A stretch of 64,000 nt of DNA from Ureibacillus terrenus (GCF_006569205.1 NZ_VIGD01000008.1:1-64000), one strand, 5' to 3'; shown: positions 8,857 to 17,299, numbered from the stretch's first letter. Numbers and translations are program-made. Notes: generated by a model not told the origin, from the letters alone.

Positions 8857-9650
8857 GGCTTGACATCCTCCGCCGTCGGAAGTTTGACTTGGAAAGATGC
8901 CAATGTCTCTTCCGGATTTCCGCTTCGCATCAACGATTCTCCGACCAGAATGGCCCGGGCGCCGGCCTTTGCCACCCGTTCGGCGTCGGCTGTCTCAAAA
9001 ATGCCGCTTTCACTGATGAAGGCGATGTCTTCGTATTGGTTGATGATATTGGCCAATTTTTCCGTTTGGGCCAAATCCATATGGAACGTTTTTAAATCCC
9101 TGTTATTGACGCCAATCAGTTTCGGATGAAGGCGGAGGGCCCGCTCCAGCTCTTCTTCGTTGTGCACTTCCACGAGCACTTCCAATCCGCGGCTTGTCGC
9201 ATAGTCGTACAATTCGGACAACGTTTCGTCATCCAGGGCTGCAACAATCAGCAGAATGACCGATGCGCCCGCGTGAAGGGCATAATCGATTTGCACCGGA
9301 TCGATGATGAAATCTTTATTTAATATAGGAAGGTTTACATTTTTGGAAATGTCCGCTAAATCTTCGAAGGAACCTTTGAAAAACTTTTCTTCCGTCAAAA
9401 CCGAAATGCAGGCGGCTCCGGCTTTTTCATAGCGCTTTGCCTGTTCGACCGGATCGGCTTCCGCATTGATGATCCCTTTGGAAGGGGAGGCCCGCTTCAT
9501 TTCGGCAATGACCTGAAGGGTGTCCGATTTCCGCAAAGTTTCGTACAGGGACGGGCGTTTCTTTAAAGGGACGTTCCGTTCAGGCTTCGTTGCTTTCAAT
9601 TTTGGAAGAAGGGTTTTTTTATGTTCGATGATGGTATCCAAAATCGTCAT
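8853..9650 (-). CDS. trpC: Indole-3-glycerol phosphate synthase
   Basis: A 265-residue TIM-barrel enzyme. Catalytic residues are recognisable in VIAEMKRASPSKGII, AGAACISVLTEEKFFKGS and LIGVNNRDLKTF, with ISESGIFETADAERVAKAGARAILVGESLM near the end. Its start touches the stop of trpD, in the tightly packed order D-C-F-B-A. Confidence 0.96.
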   Translation of the reverse strand: MTILDTIIEHKKTLLPKLKATKPERNVPLKKRPSLYETLRKSDTLQVIAEMKRASPSKGIINAEADPVEQAKRYEKAGAACISVLTEEKFFKGSFEDLADISKNVNLPILNKDFIIDPVQIDYALHAGASVILLIVAALDDETLSELYDYATSRGLEVLVEVHNEEELERALRLHPKLIGVNNRDLKTFHMDLAQTEKLANIINQYEDIAFISESGIFETADAERVAKAGARAILVGESLMRSGNPEETLASFQVKLPTAEDVKP

Positions 9651-10684
9651 CAGACTGTTTGCTCCTTTATAATGTTTTGGCTGAACTCGACGACCGCCTC
9701 CAGCTTCTCATAGGCGCGGCCGGATTCGATGGCTTCTCGGGCGATGGCCACCCCGTCCTTCAATGAATCGGCGGTGCCGTAAGCGTAGAAACCGAGGGCC
9801 GCATTTAATACAACGGCATCATAATATGGCGTGCGTTTGCCTTTTAAGAGGGCCTTTAAAATTTCGGCATTTTCATCCGGTGTGCCGCCTCGCAGGTGCG
9901 AAACCGTTGCCGGCTGCAATCCCAATTGTTCGATATCGATGGTCAAAGGCCGGATGTCGCCGTTTTCAAGCAGCACGGCGCGGTTCCGGTGATCCAGGGA
10001 CGCTTCGTCCATTCCTTGGGAACCGGATACGACGATGGCCCGTTTGCGGCCTAAAATGCGCAATACTTTTGCGTATTCTTCGACGAAATCCGGACGGTTG
10101 ATGCCGACAAGCTGGACGTCCAAATCCACAGGGTTTGTCAAAGGGCCGACCAGGTTGAAGATTGTCGGTTTTCCGATGTCCCGTCGAACTTCGCCGATGC
10201 GTTTGAGTTTCGGGTGAACGGCAGGGGCGTATAGGAAAACGATGCCTTCCTGCTTGAGCAATTGCACGGATTCTTCGACGGTGAAATCCGTATGGATGCC
10301 TAATGCCTGCAGAACATCGGCGCTGCCGGAAGAGCTGGAAATTTTCCGGTTGCCATGTTTGGCCACTTTGACGCCGCTGCTGGCCAGCACGAATGCGGAA
10401 GTTGTGCTGATGTTGAAGGTTTGCAGCCCATCGCCTCCGGTGCCGCAATTATCGATATAAGGCCCTTCCGGCACAGGGATGCGGACGGCATTGGATTTCA
10501 TGACGATGGAAAGGGCGGCAACCTCCTCGGCAGTTTCTCCTTTTTCACGGAGGGCAAGCAAAAATTCCTTGATGTCCTCTTTTGGCGTTTCCTCGTCAAA
10601 AAGGATTTTCGCCGCCTGGATCATGTCATCGTAAGGCAAGTTTTCTTTTTGTTGTACGCGTTTTGTAAAAGTTTGAATATCCAT
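9650..10684 (-). CDS. trpD: Anthranilate phosphoribosyltransferase
   Basis: A 344-residue enzyme that joins anthranilate to PRPP. Diagnostic segments are DNCGTGGDGLQTFNISTTSAFVLA and the KHGNRKISSSSGSADVLQALG loop. The frame is open further upstream, but GGAGGATGATAGA ahead of ATG 10684 sets the start, and the T-box terminator lies just before it. It is the first gene of the operon: trpE and trpG are not here and must be encoded elsewhere if the pathway is complete. Confidence 0.95.
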   Translation of the reverse strand: MDIQTFTKRVQQKENLPYDDMIQAAKILFDEETPKEDIKEFLLALREKGETAEEVAALSIVMKSNAVRIPVPEGPYIDNCGTGGDGLQTFNISTTSAFVLASSGVKVAKHGNRKISSSSGSADVLQALGIHTDFTVEESVQLLKQEGIVFLYAPAVHPKLKRIGEVRRDIGKPTIFNLVGPLTNPVDLDVQLVGINRPDFVEEYAKVLRILGRKRAIVVSGSQGMDEASLDHRNRAVLLENGDIRPLTIDIEQLGLQPATVSHLRGGTPDENAEILKALLKGKRTPYYDAVVLNAALGFYAYGTADSLKDGVAIAREAIESGRAYEKLEAVVEFSQNIIKEQTV

Positions 10685-10734
10685 TCTATCATCCTCCAAA
10701 TTTATAATTTGAAGTTTAGATAGAATAGCCGAAA

Positions 10735-10995
10735 TAAAAAAATCCTCTGCAAACGGGCGCAAAACCCCGTTTGCAGAGGACGACATTGCTGCCGCGTTGC
10801 CACCTCTGTTGAAGCAGTTCATACTTCCACCTCAGTGTGCCCAACCTCCAGGCACTTCCCAGTAACGCGGGAAAGACGTCAACCACTTGCGCAGTTGCTC
10901 TCGTAAGGCCCATTCACGAAAGGCATGCGCCAGTTTTCACCGACCACTGGCTCTCTCCGGCATGCGCATTTCGCTACTATTCCTTACTCATCAAT
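10735..10995 (-). promoter_or_regulatory. Tryptophan T-box leader of the trp operon
   Basis: On the minus strand the conserved T-box AGAGGTGGCAACGCGG is read at about 10806-10791, followed by a strong terminator (CCTCTGCAAACGGG pairing with CCCGTTTGCAGAGG, then ATTTTTTT). Upstream is a long stem I with paired GCGCATGCC arms and an AGAGAG-containing distal loop. The specifier position in GAA-TGG-GCC (TGG at 10912-10910) is a tryptophan codon. Uncharged tRNA-Trp should therefore stabilise antitermination and switch on trpDCFBA. The promoter must lie near 11000-11060; no clear boxes are seen there. Confidence 0.93.
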
Positions 10996-11181
10996 TTTGG
11001 CTCGGCTATTCTCAACTAAACTCTGCTCAACTCAACTAATCTATCGGTGCGGTGGCTGTGCTTCCACAACATTTCTCCGCCACGAACAATTTAGTTGATG
11101 AATATTTTATTCAGAAATTGTACGAATGTCAATAATTTTCGAGCAATTCGAAATGAAAAAGGGGGAAGACAGTAAAAAAGG

Positions 11182-11275
11182 GCTTACATTCGAGATGTTG
11201 TCGGATAGCGTGTTTTCCGTCCCAATATCCCAAAACCGTCCCAAAAAGCTTACATTCGAGATGTTGTCGGATAGC
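11182..11275. repeat. Two identical 28-bp direct repeats
   Basis: The same 28 bases (GCTTACATTCGAGATG… ending GTCGGATAGC) occur at 11182-11209 and 11248-11275, 66 bases apart, with no mismatch. The 38-base gap contains CCCAAAACCGTCCC/CCGTCCCAA-type sequence. They lie at the left edge of the 21-bp array but have no sequence relation to it. No cas genes and only two copies, so this is not a CRISPR. Confidence 0.85.
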
Positions 11276-11339
11276 AGGGAAAGCGGCGGTGCGGGAAGGG
11301 AATTGGGGACGGGATATGCAGAAGATTGGTTAGGAGTAC

Positions 11340-11830
11340 GAGTATGGGGGGTATGTGCTTTGGTTGGGAGCATAAGTGCGCGAGAATGGGGATTAAATGC
11401 GTTAGAGGAGGGTTCAAGTGCCCGAGTGTGGGGGTTAAGTGCCCCGATATGGGGGTTATGTGCCAAAGCTGATGAATTATCCGCCCGAGGTCAGGAGATA
11501 ACTGCCCAAGCGAGGGAACTATCTGCCCAAGTGAGAGAGGTAATCGCCCGAGCCAGGGGATTAAGTGCCCAAGCGAGGGGGCTATGTGCCCAAGCCGAGG
11601 TGTGATCCGCCCGAGGCCAGGAGATAACTGCCCAAGTGAAGGGGCTATCTGCCCAAGCGAGGGAGTTATGTGCCCAAGCCGAGGTGTGATCCGCCCGAGA
11701 CCGAGGGTTAACTGCCCAAGCGAGGGAGCTATCTGCCCAAGTGAGAGAGGTAATCGCCCGAGGCAGGGGGTAACTGCTCAATCTGAGGAATTATCCGCCC
11801 AAGGCCAGGTGTTATCTGCCCAAACCGGCC
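11340..11830. repeat. Degenerate 21-bp tandem repeat array, about 23 units
   Basis: The G of a GCCC[A/G]AG core recurs at 11357, 11378, 11399, 11420, 11441, 11462, 11483, 11504, 11525, 11546, 11567, 11588, 11609, 11630, 11651, 11672, 11693, 11714, 11735, 11756, 11776, 11797 and 11818: steps of exactly 21 bases with a single 20-base slip. Units alternate between TGCCCAAG and CGCCCGAG forms, flanked by GAGGG and TAACT/TATCT. Frames stay open because 21 is seven codons, but there is no ribosome site and no family protein. It occupies the gap between queT and the trp leader. Related arrays are at 42133-42330 and 49545-49905. Confidence 0.92.
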
Positions 11831-11885
11831 CTCCATCCGCCAGGCGCAATCCTGCGGAAGAAGCCCCCTGCCGTCCATCCATCAA

Positions 11886-11920
11886 AAAAAGAGCGAATGG
11901 CCTGCATTCGCTCTTTCGAA
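11886..11920 (-). terminator. Terminator of queT
   Basis: GAGCGAATG pairs with CATTCGCTC, with a run of Ts on the minus strand (seven or more). The same GAGCGAA/TTCGCTC stem is reused at 28876 and 62226, and in a GGGCGAA form at 49482. Confidence 0.85.
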
Positions 11921-11928
11921 TCCGCTGT

Positions 11929-12417
11929 TTACCGGCCGATTAAATTCTTGAAATCCAGCCGCTTGTCCAACAGCTTCATAATCGGGATGCCGACGAAGAG
12001 AACAACCGCTTCCCCGATGGCCGTTGTGAGCCAGGAAAGCCAGAATGGAAGTTCCAGCGCCAACTTTAACTCCAAGGCAATGATCCACATCATGAACGTA
12101 AAGACGAATGAATTGATCAACATGCGGTATATCACATTTTTCACATATTTGCCGACGATGATCAGAATGGTCAAGCAGATGACGGAATGCGATACGCCAA
12201 ACACCAAATCGAACCAGCCAAGCGGCGAAAACAGATTGGCGATGAATACTCCCGAAACAACCGCCAACATATAGCGGGGATTGAAGGCTACCAGATGATT
12301 GAAAATTTCGGCGATGCGAAATTGGATTTCCCCATAGCTTAAAAAGGACAGGGTATAGGTTACAGCGATATAAAGGGCAGCAATAATTGCCGTAACGGCC
12401 AAAAATTTCGGTTTCAT
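11929..12417 (-). CDS. queT: QueT-family transporter (queuosine precursor uptake)
   Basis: A 162-residue membrane protein with about five hydrophobic helices, beginning MKPKFLAVTAIIAALYIAVTY and containing SYGEIQFRIAEIFNHLVAFNP and GWFDLVFGVSHS, the signature of QueT-type S-components. It should bind a queuosine precursor such as preQ1 and work with a shared ECF energising module that is not encoded here. The start at 12417 is fixed by an AAGGAGTGAC ribosome site that is part of a preQ1 riboswitch, which strongly supports the substrate. Confidence 0.9.
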   Translation of the reverse strand: MKPKFLAVTAIIAALYIAVTYTLSFLSYGEIQFRIAEIFNHLVAFNPRYMLAVVSGVFIANLFSPLGWFDLVFGVSHSVICLTILIIVGKYVKNVIYRMLINSFVFTFMMWIIALELKLALELPFWLSWLTTAIGEAVVLFVGIPIMKLLDKRLDFKNLIGR

Positions 12418-12432
12418 ATAAAATAAGTCACT

Positions 12433-12468
12433 CCTTAGTTTTTTATCGTGGGATTTCGCGAACCACGG
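12433..12468 (-). promoter_or_regulatory. preQ1-I riboswitch controlling queT
   Basis: On the minus strand the sequence CGTGGTTC-GCGAA-ATCCCACG is followed by ATAAAAAACTAAGGAG. This matches the preQ1-I aptamer: a short stem with a GGTTC start, an ATCCC 3' arm and the A-rich AAAAAACTAAGG tail. The tail runs directly into the ribosome site of queT, so ligand binding should block translation initiation. Confidence 0.93.
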
Positions 12469-12614
12469 TGTGATGGACACACAAAAATTCATAATATCAC
12501 AATAGAAGGAAAGTATCAAATTGGCTCTTGGAATATTTTAACTAATATAATTGTAGATTTTTTTTATAAATATCAAATTTCACAAATTCCTCACAAAATA
12601 TTCGTTATTTTTGG

Positions 12615-12673
12615 ATAATAATTTATTGCATAAAATTAATGTAATTTAGCGGTTTAAAGCAATAAATTATTAT
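12615..12673. repeat. 14-bp perfect inverted repeat upstream of the ABC transporter
   Basis: ATAATAATTTATTG (12615-12628) and CAATAAATTATTAT (12660-12673) are exact reverse complements separated by 31 bases. The region 12520-12724 is otherwise AT-rich and holds no gene. It may be a regulator site or cruciform; no assignment is possible. Confidence 0.6.
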
Positions 12674-12724
12674 AATTGATTTAATAAAATGAATATTTAT
12701 AAATTCAGAACATTTCTAATGTTA

Positions 12725-12753
12725 TTGACTGTTTTTTGTCGAAAATGTAATAT
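12725..12753 (+). promoter_or_regulatory. Sigma-A promoter of the trpX-like operon
   Basis: TTGACT (12725-12730), 17-base spacer, TAATAT (12748-12753). The transcript would start near 12760 and have a leader of about 80 bases with no T-box or recognised riboswitch. A GTGGGGGG ribosome site precedes ATG 12842. Confidence 0.75.
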
Positions 12754-12841
12754 AACGTTAAACTCTAGCTTTATCAGAATAAAGCGAAAAGTTTTTTTAT
12801 TGAAATCATCAGAATTTTAATACAAACAGTGGGGGGATTAT

Positions 12842-13852
12842 ATGAAAAGTAGTATGAAAAAACTATCATTTTTACTGATCGGTTTAATTTTGATTTTGGC
12901 TGCTTGCGGCGGCGGTAATGACAATACATCCGAATCAAAAGACAAAAAAGATGGGGAAGAGACAAAAACATATAAAATCGGGGTAACACAGATCGTCGAA
13001 CACCCGTCTTTGAACGCGGCATACAAAGGATTCCAGGACGCGTTGAAAGATGAAGGATTGAAAGTGAAATACGACTATCAAATCGCGCAGAACGATAACA
13101 GCTTAAATACGCAAATCGCTCAGAACCTCGCAAGTGCGGGAGTGGATTTGATTTTCGCGAACTCCACACCATCCGCGCAAGCTGCGAAAAACGTAACAAG
13201 CGATATTCCAATCGTTTTCACATCCGTGACGGATCCGGTGAAAGCGCAATTGATCGATTCCATTGAATCTCCTGGAGGAAACGTGACAGGTACGATCGAC
13301 TTGCATCCGGATGCCATCAAAACGACTGTCGAATTCATGAAAAACGAATTGAACATTGAAAAAATCGGTATGGTTTATAACGCCGGGGAACAAAACTCCG
13401 TGGCGCAAGTGAACCAGGTGAAAGAAATTGCTGATTCTTTGGGAATGAAAGTGGAAACTGCGACGGTAGCCCAAAGCTCGGAAATTAAGCAGGCGGCGGA
13501 ATCATTGATCGGCAAAGTGGATGCGTTCTATATCATTACGGACAACACGGTGGTATCAGCCCTTGAATCCATCGTTCAAGTGGCGGAAGTCAACAAATTG
13601 CCTCTTGTAGTGGGCGAATTCGACTCTGTAAAACGCGGCGGATTGTTGGCGTTCGGTTTCGAATATTATGACATCGGTTACCAGGCTGGAAAAATGGCCG
13701 CAAAAATCTTAAGAGGCGAAGCGACTCCTGCGGAAATCCCTGCAGAATATCCGGCAACATTGAAATTGGTTGTGAACAAAGACACTGCGGAAAAACTGGG
13801 CATCGAAATCAAAGATGACTGGAAAGCGGAATTGGTAGAAACGGAAAAATAA
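12842..13852 (+). CDS. trpX: ABC transporter substrate-binding lipoprotein (TrpX-like)
   Basis: A 336-residue secreted lipoprotein: lysine-rich signal peptide, hydrophobic core and lipobox LAAC with Cys22. The mature part is a PF04392-type periplasmic-binding protein (IGVTQIVEHPSLNAAYKGFQDALK; FANSTPSAQAAKNVTSDIPIVFTSVTDP; GFEYYDIGYQAGKMAAKILRG). This family, with a matching permease and ATPase, is predicted from regulon studies to import tryptophan in several Firmicutes. Its place next to the trp operon agrees, but no Trp T-box is seen upstream, so the substrate is an inference; tyrosine or another small molecule is possible. Confidence 0.7.
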   Translation: MKSSMKKLSFLLIGLILILAACGGGNDNTSESKDKKDGEETKTYKIGVTQIVEHPSLNAAYKGFQDALKDEGLKVKYDYQIAQNDNSLNTQIAQNLASAGVDLIFANSTPSAQAAKNVTSDIPIVFTSVTDPVKAQLIDSIESPGGNVTGTIDLHPDAIKTTVEFMKNELNIEKIGMVYNAGEQNSVAQVNQVKEIADSLGMKVETATVAQSSEIKQAAESLIGKVDAFYIITDNTVVSALESIVQVAEVNKLPLVVGEFDSVKRGGLLAFGFEYYDIGYQAGKMAAKILRGEATPAEIPAEYPATLKLVVNKDTAEKLGIEIKDDWKAELVETEK

Positions 13853-13885
13853 TGAATTCGAGCATGTTAGGAGAGATGATTCAGT

Positions 13886-14875
13886 ATGTTTACAGCAATG
13901 TTCGGGGCAGTTGAGCAAGGAATCATCTACGCAATTATGGCACTCGGAGTGTATCTGACATTCCGAGTGTTAGATTTTCCAGACTTGACGGTAGATGGTA
14001 GCTTTGTAACGGGTGCGGCCACGGCGGCGACGATGATCGTCCTGGGATATCACCCGATTGTTGCTTCGCTTGTCGCCCTGCTTGCAGGGTTTATTGCAGG
14101 ATGTATTACAGGCATATTACATACCAAAGGGAACATCAACCCGCTCCTTGCCGGAATCATCATGATGATTGGCCTCTATTCCGTCAACCTGCGAATCATG
14201 GGCCTCTCGACTGAGAACGCAACGAGCCTTCCGAACGTTCCCCTCCTGAATAGTGAAACCATCTTCGCGAAATTTGCAAAAATTTGGGAACCATTAGGGA
14301 TTGATTCATTTATCAATAATATTGTGGCGGGTCTTGGCGCCCAAACCCTTCCGCAAACTTGGGGAAATCTTTTTATGATGATCGTTGTGACGCTTGTGAT
14401 CAAGTTGATCGTCGATTGGTTCCTCAAAACGGAAATCGGGCTCGCCATCCGCGCAACAGGGGACAATAAACGGATGATCCGCAGCTTTTCGGCCAATACC
14501 GACAACCTGATCATTTTGGGAGTGGGCCTATCCAATGCGCTTGTGGCGTTTTCCGGCGCGTTAATCGCCCAATATTCCAAATATTCCGATGCCACAATGG
14601 GGATCGGGATGATCACGGTAGGGCTTGCCTCTGTCATTATTGGGGAAGCGATTTTCGGCACGAAATCCATCATGCGCACAACGTTGGCCGTCATTGTCGG
14701 TGCGATGATTTACCGCATTGTATTGGCGATTGCACTCCGCGTGCCATTCCTTGACGCAAGCGACATGAAGCTGATTACGGCCGTCATCGTCATCTTGGCG
14801 TTGATTGTTCCGCAGGCCATCGAGAAACAAAAACAGAAGAAGCGCAAAGCAAAGCGCCTTCAAGCCAGAGTATAA
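13886..14875 (+). CDS. trpY: ABC transporter permease (TrpY-like)
   Basis: A 329-residue membrane protein with eight or more hydrophobic helices, of the branched-chain/ribose permease class (GIIYAIMALGVYLTFRVLDFPDLTVDGSFVTGAA; LSNALVAFSGALIAQYSKYSDATMGIGMITVGLASVIIGEAI). GGAGAGATGATTCAG precedes ATG 13886. It forms an operon with the lipoprotein before and ATPase after it. Such permeases usually act as homodimers. Confidence 0.78.
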   Translation: MFTAMFGAVEQGIIYAIMALGVYLTFRVLDFPDLTVDGSFVTGAATAATMIVLGYHPIVASLVALLAGFIAGCITGILHTKGNINPLLAGIIMMIGLYSVNLRIMGLSTENATSLPNVPLLNSETIFAKFAKIWEPLGIDSFINNIVAGLGAQTLPQTWGNLFMMIVVTLVIKLIVDWFLKTEIGLAIRATGDNKRMIRSFSANTDNLIILGVGLSNALVAFSGALIAQYSKYSDATMGIGMITVGLASVIIGEAIFGTKSIMRTTLAVIVGAMIYRIVLAIALRVPFLDASDMKLITAVIVILALIVPQAIEKQKQKKRKAKRLQARV

Positions 14876-14902
14876 AGGCAGCAAGAAGGGAGGGCGGACA
14901 TT

Positions 14903-15697
14903 GTGCTCAAGCTAGAAGGAATTACGAAAATCTTCAATGAAGGAACGCCGGATGAAAAAGTGGCGTTAAATCATATCAATCTGCACCTCAAACCGGGGGA
15001 TTTCGTGACGGTCATCGGGAGCAACGGTGCAGGGAAATCGACGATGATGAACATGATTTCCGGTGTGTTAACTCCGGATGTCGGGAAAGTATGGATCGAT
15101 GGAAAAGATGTGACGAATTTGCCTGAATATAAACGTTCGCGCTACATCGGGCGGGTCTTCCAGGATCCGATGGCAGGCACGGCTCCATCGATGACGATTG
15201 AAGAGAACCTCGCGATTGCCTATGCCCGGAATTCCAGCCGCACGCTGCGGTTGGGAGTGAACCGGGAACGCCGGGATTTCTTCCGCACGGCTCTGGAAAA
15301 ATTGCATTTGAATTTGGAAAACCGTCTGAACGCCAAAGTCGGATTGTTGTCCGGAGGGGAAAGGCAGGCGTTGTCCCTGTTGATGGCGACTTTTACGAAA
15401 CCGTCGATTCTGTTGCTGGACGAACATACGGCGGCGCTTGACCCATCCCGGGCCGAATTGATTACGAATTTGACAAAGCAATTGGTCGAAGAAAACCAAC
15501 TTACGACGCTGATGGTAACCCACAATATGCAGCAGGCCATCGATTTGGGAAACCGGTTGATCATGATGGACAAAGGACAGATCATTTTGGAAGTGAACGA
15601 AGACCAGAAACCGAATCTGACCATCCCTGACCTGATGGCGGAATTTGAACGCATCCGCGGCGAAAAAATGGCCACTGACCGAACGTTGTTGGGCTGA
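14903..15697 (+). CDS. trpZ: ABC transporter ATP-binding protein (TrpZ-like)
   Basis: A 264-residue ATPase: Walker A GSNGAGKSTMM, Q-loop GRVFQDPMAG, signature LLSGGERQALSLLMA, Walker B ILLLDEHTAALDP and the switch His in VTHNMQQ. The DEH after the Walker B aspartate run (instead of DEP) is a feature of this subgroup. The start codon is GTG, seven bases after AGGGAGGGCG. Completes the three-gene importer. Confidence 0.8.
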   Translation: MLKLEGITKIFNEGTPDEKVALNHINLHLKPGDFVTVIGSNGAGKSTMMNMISGVLTPDVGKVWIDGKDVTNLPEYKRSRYIGRVFQDPMAGTAPSMTIEENLAIAYARNSSRTLRLGVNRERRDFFRTALEKLHLNLENRLNAKVGLLSGGERQALSLLMATFTKPSILLLDEHTAALDPSRAELITNLTKQLVEENQLTTLMVTHNMQQAIDLGNRLIMMDKGQIILEVNEDQKPNLTIPDLMAEFERIRGEKMATDRTLLG

Positions 15698-15814
15698 ATG
15701 GAGACGAGTTTAAATATCGGACTGTACGATGTGGCGGTTCCATCATAAATCGCCTTTGGGAGAGCGGGTATCCGAACTTGCCGGGCATCCGCTTTTTTCA
15801 TGGTGCAGGCAAGT

Positions 15815-15853
15815 AAAAAAGCAAAAACCTTTCAATGGTTTTTGCTTTTTTTA
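15815..15853. terminator. Bidirectional terminator after the ABC transporter
   Basis: AAAAAAGCAAAAACC pairs perfectly with GGTTTTTGCTTTTTT, with T-runs on both strands. A weaker hairpin with AGCGG/CCGCT arms and TTTTTT lies just upstream at 15766-15798 and may end the trpXYZ transcript first. Confidence 0.88.
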
Positions 15854-15904
15854 TTATGAGGGCAAAATTTAATTTTCGATACTGCGAAAATCCCTTATTG
15901 AATG

Positions 15905-15985
15905 AAATTCGCACATAAGCTGCGAAACCGGACATAAAACGTCCCAATCCGCACATAAAGCATTGCAATCCGTGCATAACCGGCA
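15905..15985. repeat. Short 21-bp periodic repeat, four units, CGCACATAA core
   Basis: ACATAA/GCATAA cores recur at 15913, 15932, 15953 and 15974; the last three steps keep the 21-base spacing and carry a shared CCAATCCGCACATAAA form. The core differs from the GCCC[A/G]AG arrays, but the period and intergenic location next to a terminator are the same. The rest of the gap 15698-16021 contains only terminators. Confidence 0.65.
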
Positions 15986-15993
15986 AAAGAAGA

Positions 15994-16022
15994 CCCCGGG
16001 CACGAAAGACCCGGGGGTTTTT
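15994..16022. terminator. Hairpin at the 3' end of ilvA
   Basis: CCCCGGG (15994-16000) pairs with CCCGGGG (16010-16016). The T-run on the plus strand is TTTTTT; on the minus strand, where ilvA is read, the tail is TCTTCTTTT. Likely works in both directions. Confidence 0.75.
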
Positions 16023-17281
16023 TAAATCAACAATCCAAACAATGTGCTGTCTTTGTTCACTTCTTTGAACTCGAAGCCGTTCATGCGCATGCGTTCGATG
16101 ATGCCATTATAGTCTTCCGGTTTGCTGACTTCGATGCCGACCAAGGCCGGACCTTCCTCTTTGTTGTTTTTCTTCGTGTATTCGAAACGGATGATGTCAT
16201 CGGTAGGGCCAAGCACCACTGTCAGGAACTGGCGAAGCGCTCCTGCCCGTTGAGGGAAGTTGACGATGAAGTAATAAAGCAATCCTTCATATAATAAAGA
16301 TTTTTCCTTGATTTCCTGCATGCGGCTGATGTCGTTGTTGCCGCCGGTGATGATGGCCACCGCCGTTTTTCCTTTCAGCTGATCGGCATACAAATCAAGG
16401 GCTGACACCGGCAACGCGCCGGATGGTTCGGCGATGATGGCATGCTTGTTATACAAATCAAGGATTGTCGTACATACTTTTCCTTCCGGCACGGTAATAA
16501 TGTCATCCAAATACTTGCGGCAAATTTCGTACGTTTTTTGGCCGACGCATTGAACGGCTGTACCGTCGCAGAACTTGTCGATCTTTTCAAGGGTGATCGG
16601 GCCGCCGTTTTCAAAGGCCGCTTTCATGCTTGGGGCGCCTTCCGGTTCGACGCCGATGACTTTTGTCGTCGGTGAAATGTTTTTGATATAGGCGGCCACT
16701 CCGCTCATCAAACCTCCGCCGCCGATTCCGCCGAATACAAAGTCCAGGGGCTCGTCGATGTCGTTCAAAATCTCGACGCCCACAGTGCCTTGTCCGGCGA
16801 TAATATCGTAATCTTCGAAAGGATGGATGAAGATCATGTTATGTTCGTTGCAATATTCCATCGCCGCATTGGCCGAATCATCAAATGTATCGCCGGCGAG
16901 CACGATTTCCACATAATCGCGGCCGAACATGCGCACCTGGTCGATTTTTTGTTTTGGTGTGGTAAGCGGCATAAAAATAGTCCCTTTGATTTTTAAATGG
17001 GAGCAGGAATAGGCCACGCCCTGGGCATGGTTGCCGGCGCTGGCGCACACGACGCCTCTTTCGCGGGCTTCGTCTTCGATTTTCTTTATTTTATAATAGG
17101 CGCCCCGCAACTTGAAGGAGCGCACGGATTGGAGATCTTCGCGCTTTAAATAAATGTTCGCTCCGTACTTTTCTGACAAGTATTCATTCTTTTGCAAAGG
17201 CGTATGAATCACGACGTCTTTCAATTGATGTTGGGCTCTGATGATGTTTTCGACTGTAAAACTTTTATCCGCAACTTCCAT
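16022..17281 (-). CDS. ilvA: Threonine dehydratase (threonine ammonia-lyase), biosynthetic
   Basis: A 419-residue PLP enzyme giving 2-oxobutyrate for isoleucine. The PLP lysine lies in LQSVRSFKLRGAYYKIKK, the glycine-rich loop is FGGIGGGGLMSG, and a single ACT-like regulatory domain follows from about residue 330 (LLYYFIVNFPQRAGALRQFL … IGIEVSKPEDYNGIIERM), matching the short Bacillus type with one regulatory module. A GTG/ATG-like start six codons earlier overlaps the GGAGGT ribosome site, so ATG 17281 is the real start. A CodY-like box (AATATTCAGAAAAAA, 17389-17403) lies about 110 bases upstream. Confidence 0.94.
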   Translation of the reverse strand: MEVADKSFTVENIIRAQHQLKDVVIHTPLQKNEYLSEKYGANIYLKREDLQSVRSFKLRGAYYKIKKIEDEARERGVVCASAGNHAQGVAYSCSHLKIKGTIFMPLTTPKQKIDQVRMFGRDYVEIVLAGDTFDDSANAAMEYCNEHNMIFIHPFEDYDIIAGQGTVGVEILNDIDEPLDFVFGGIGGGGLMSGVAAYIKNISPTTKVIGVEPEGAPSMKAAFENGGPITLEKIDKFCDGTAVQCVGQKTYEICRKYLDDIITVPEGKVCTTILDLYNKHAIIAEPSGALPVSALDLYADQLKGKTAVAIITGGNNDISRMQEIKEKSLLYEGLLYYFIVNFPQRAGALRQFLTVVLGPTDDIIRFEYTKKNNKEEGPALVGIEVSKPEDYNGIIERMRMNGFEFKEVNKDSTLFGLLI

Positions 17282-17299
17282 TTCAATTGTAACCTCCAT

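Noticed and set aside
11182..11275. Possible mini-CRISPR from the 28-bp repeat pair
   Set aside because: Only two repeats, one spacer, no leader and no cas genes in the window.
11126..11781. Open frames in the 21-bp array encoding 7-residue repeats (AQARELS; SLAWADS on the other strand)
   Set aside because: Several frames stay open on both strands simply because 21 is a multiple of three. There is no ribosome site, promoter or protein family, and one 20-base slip breaks the frame.
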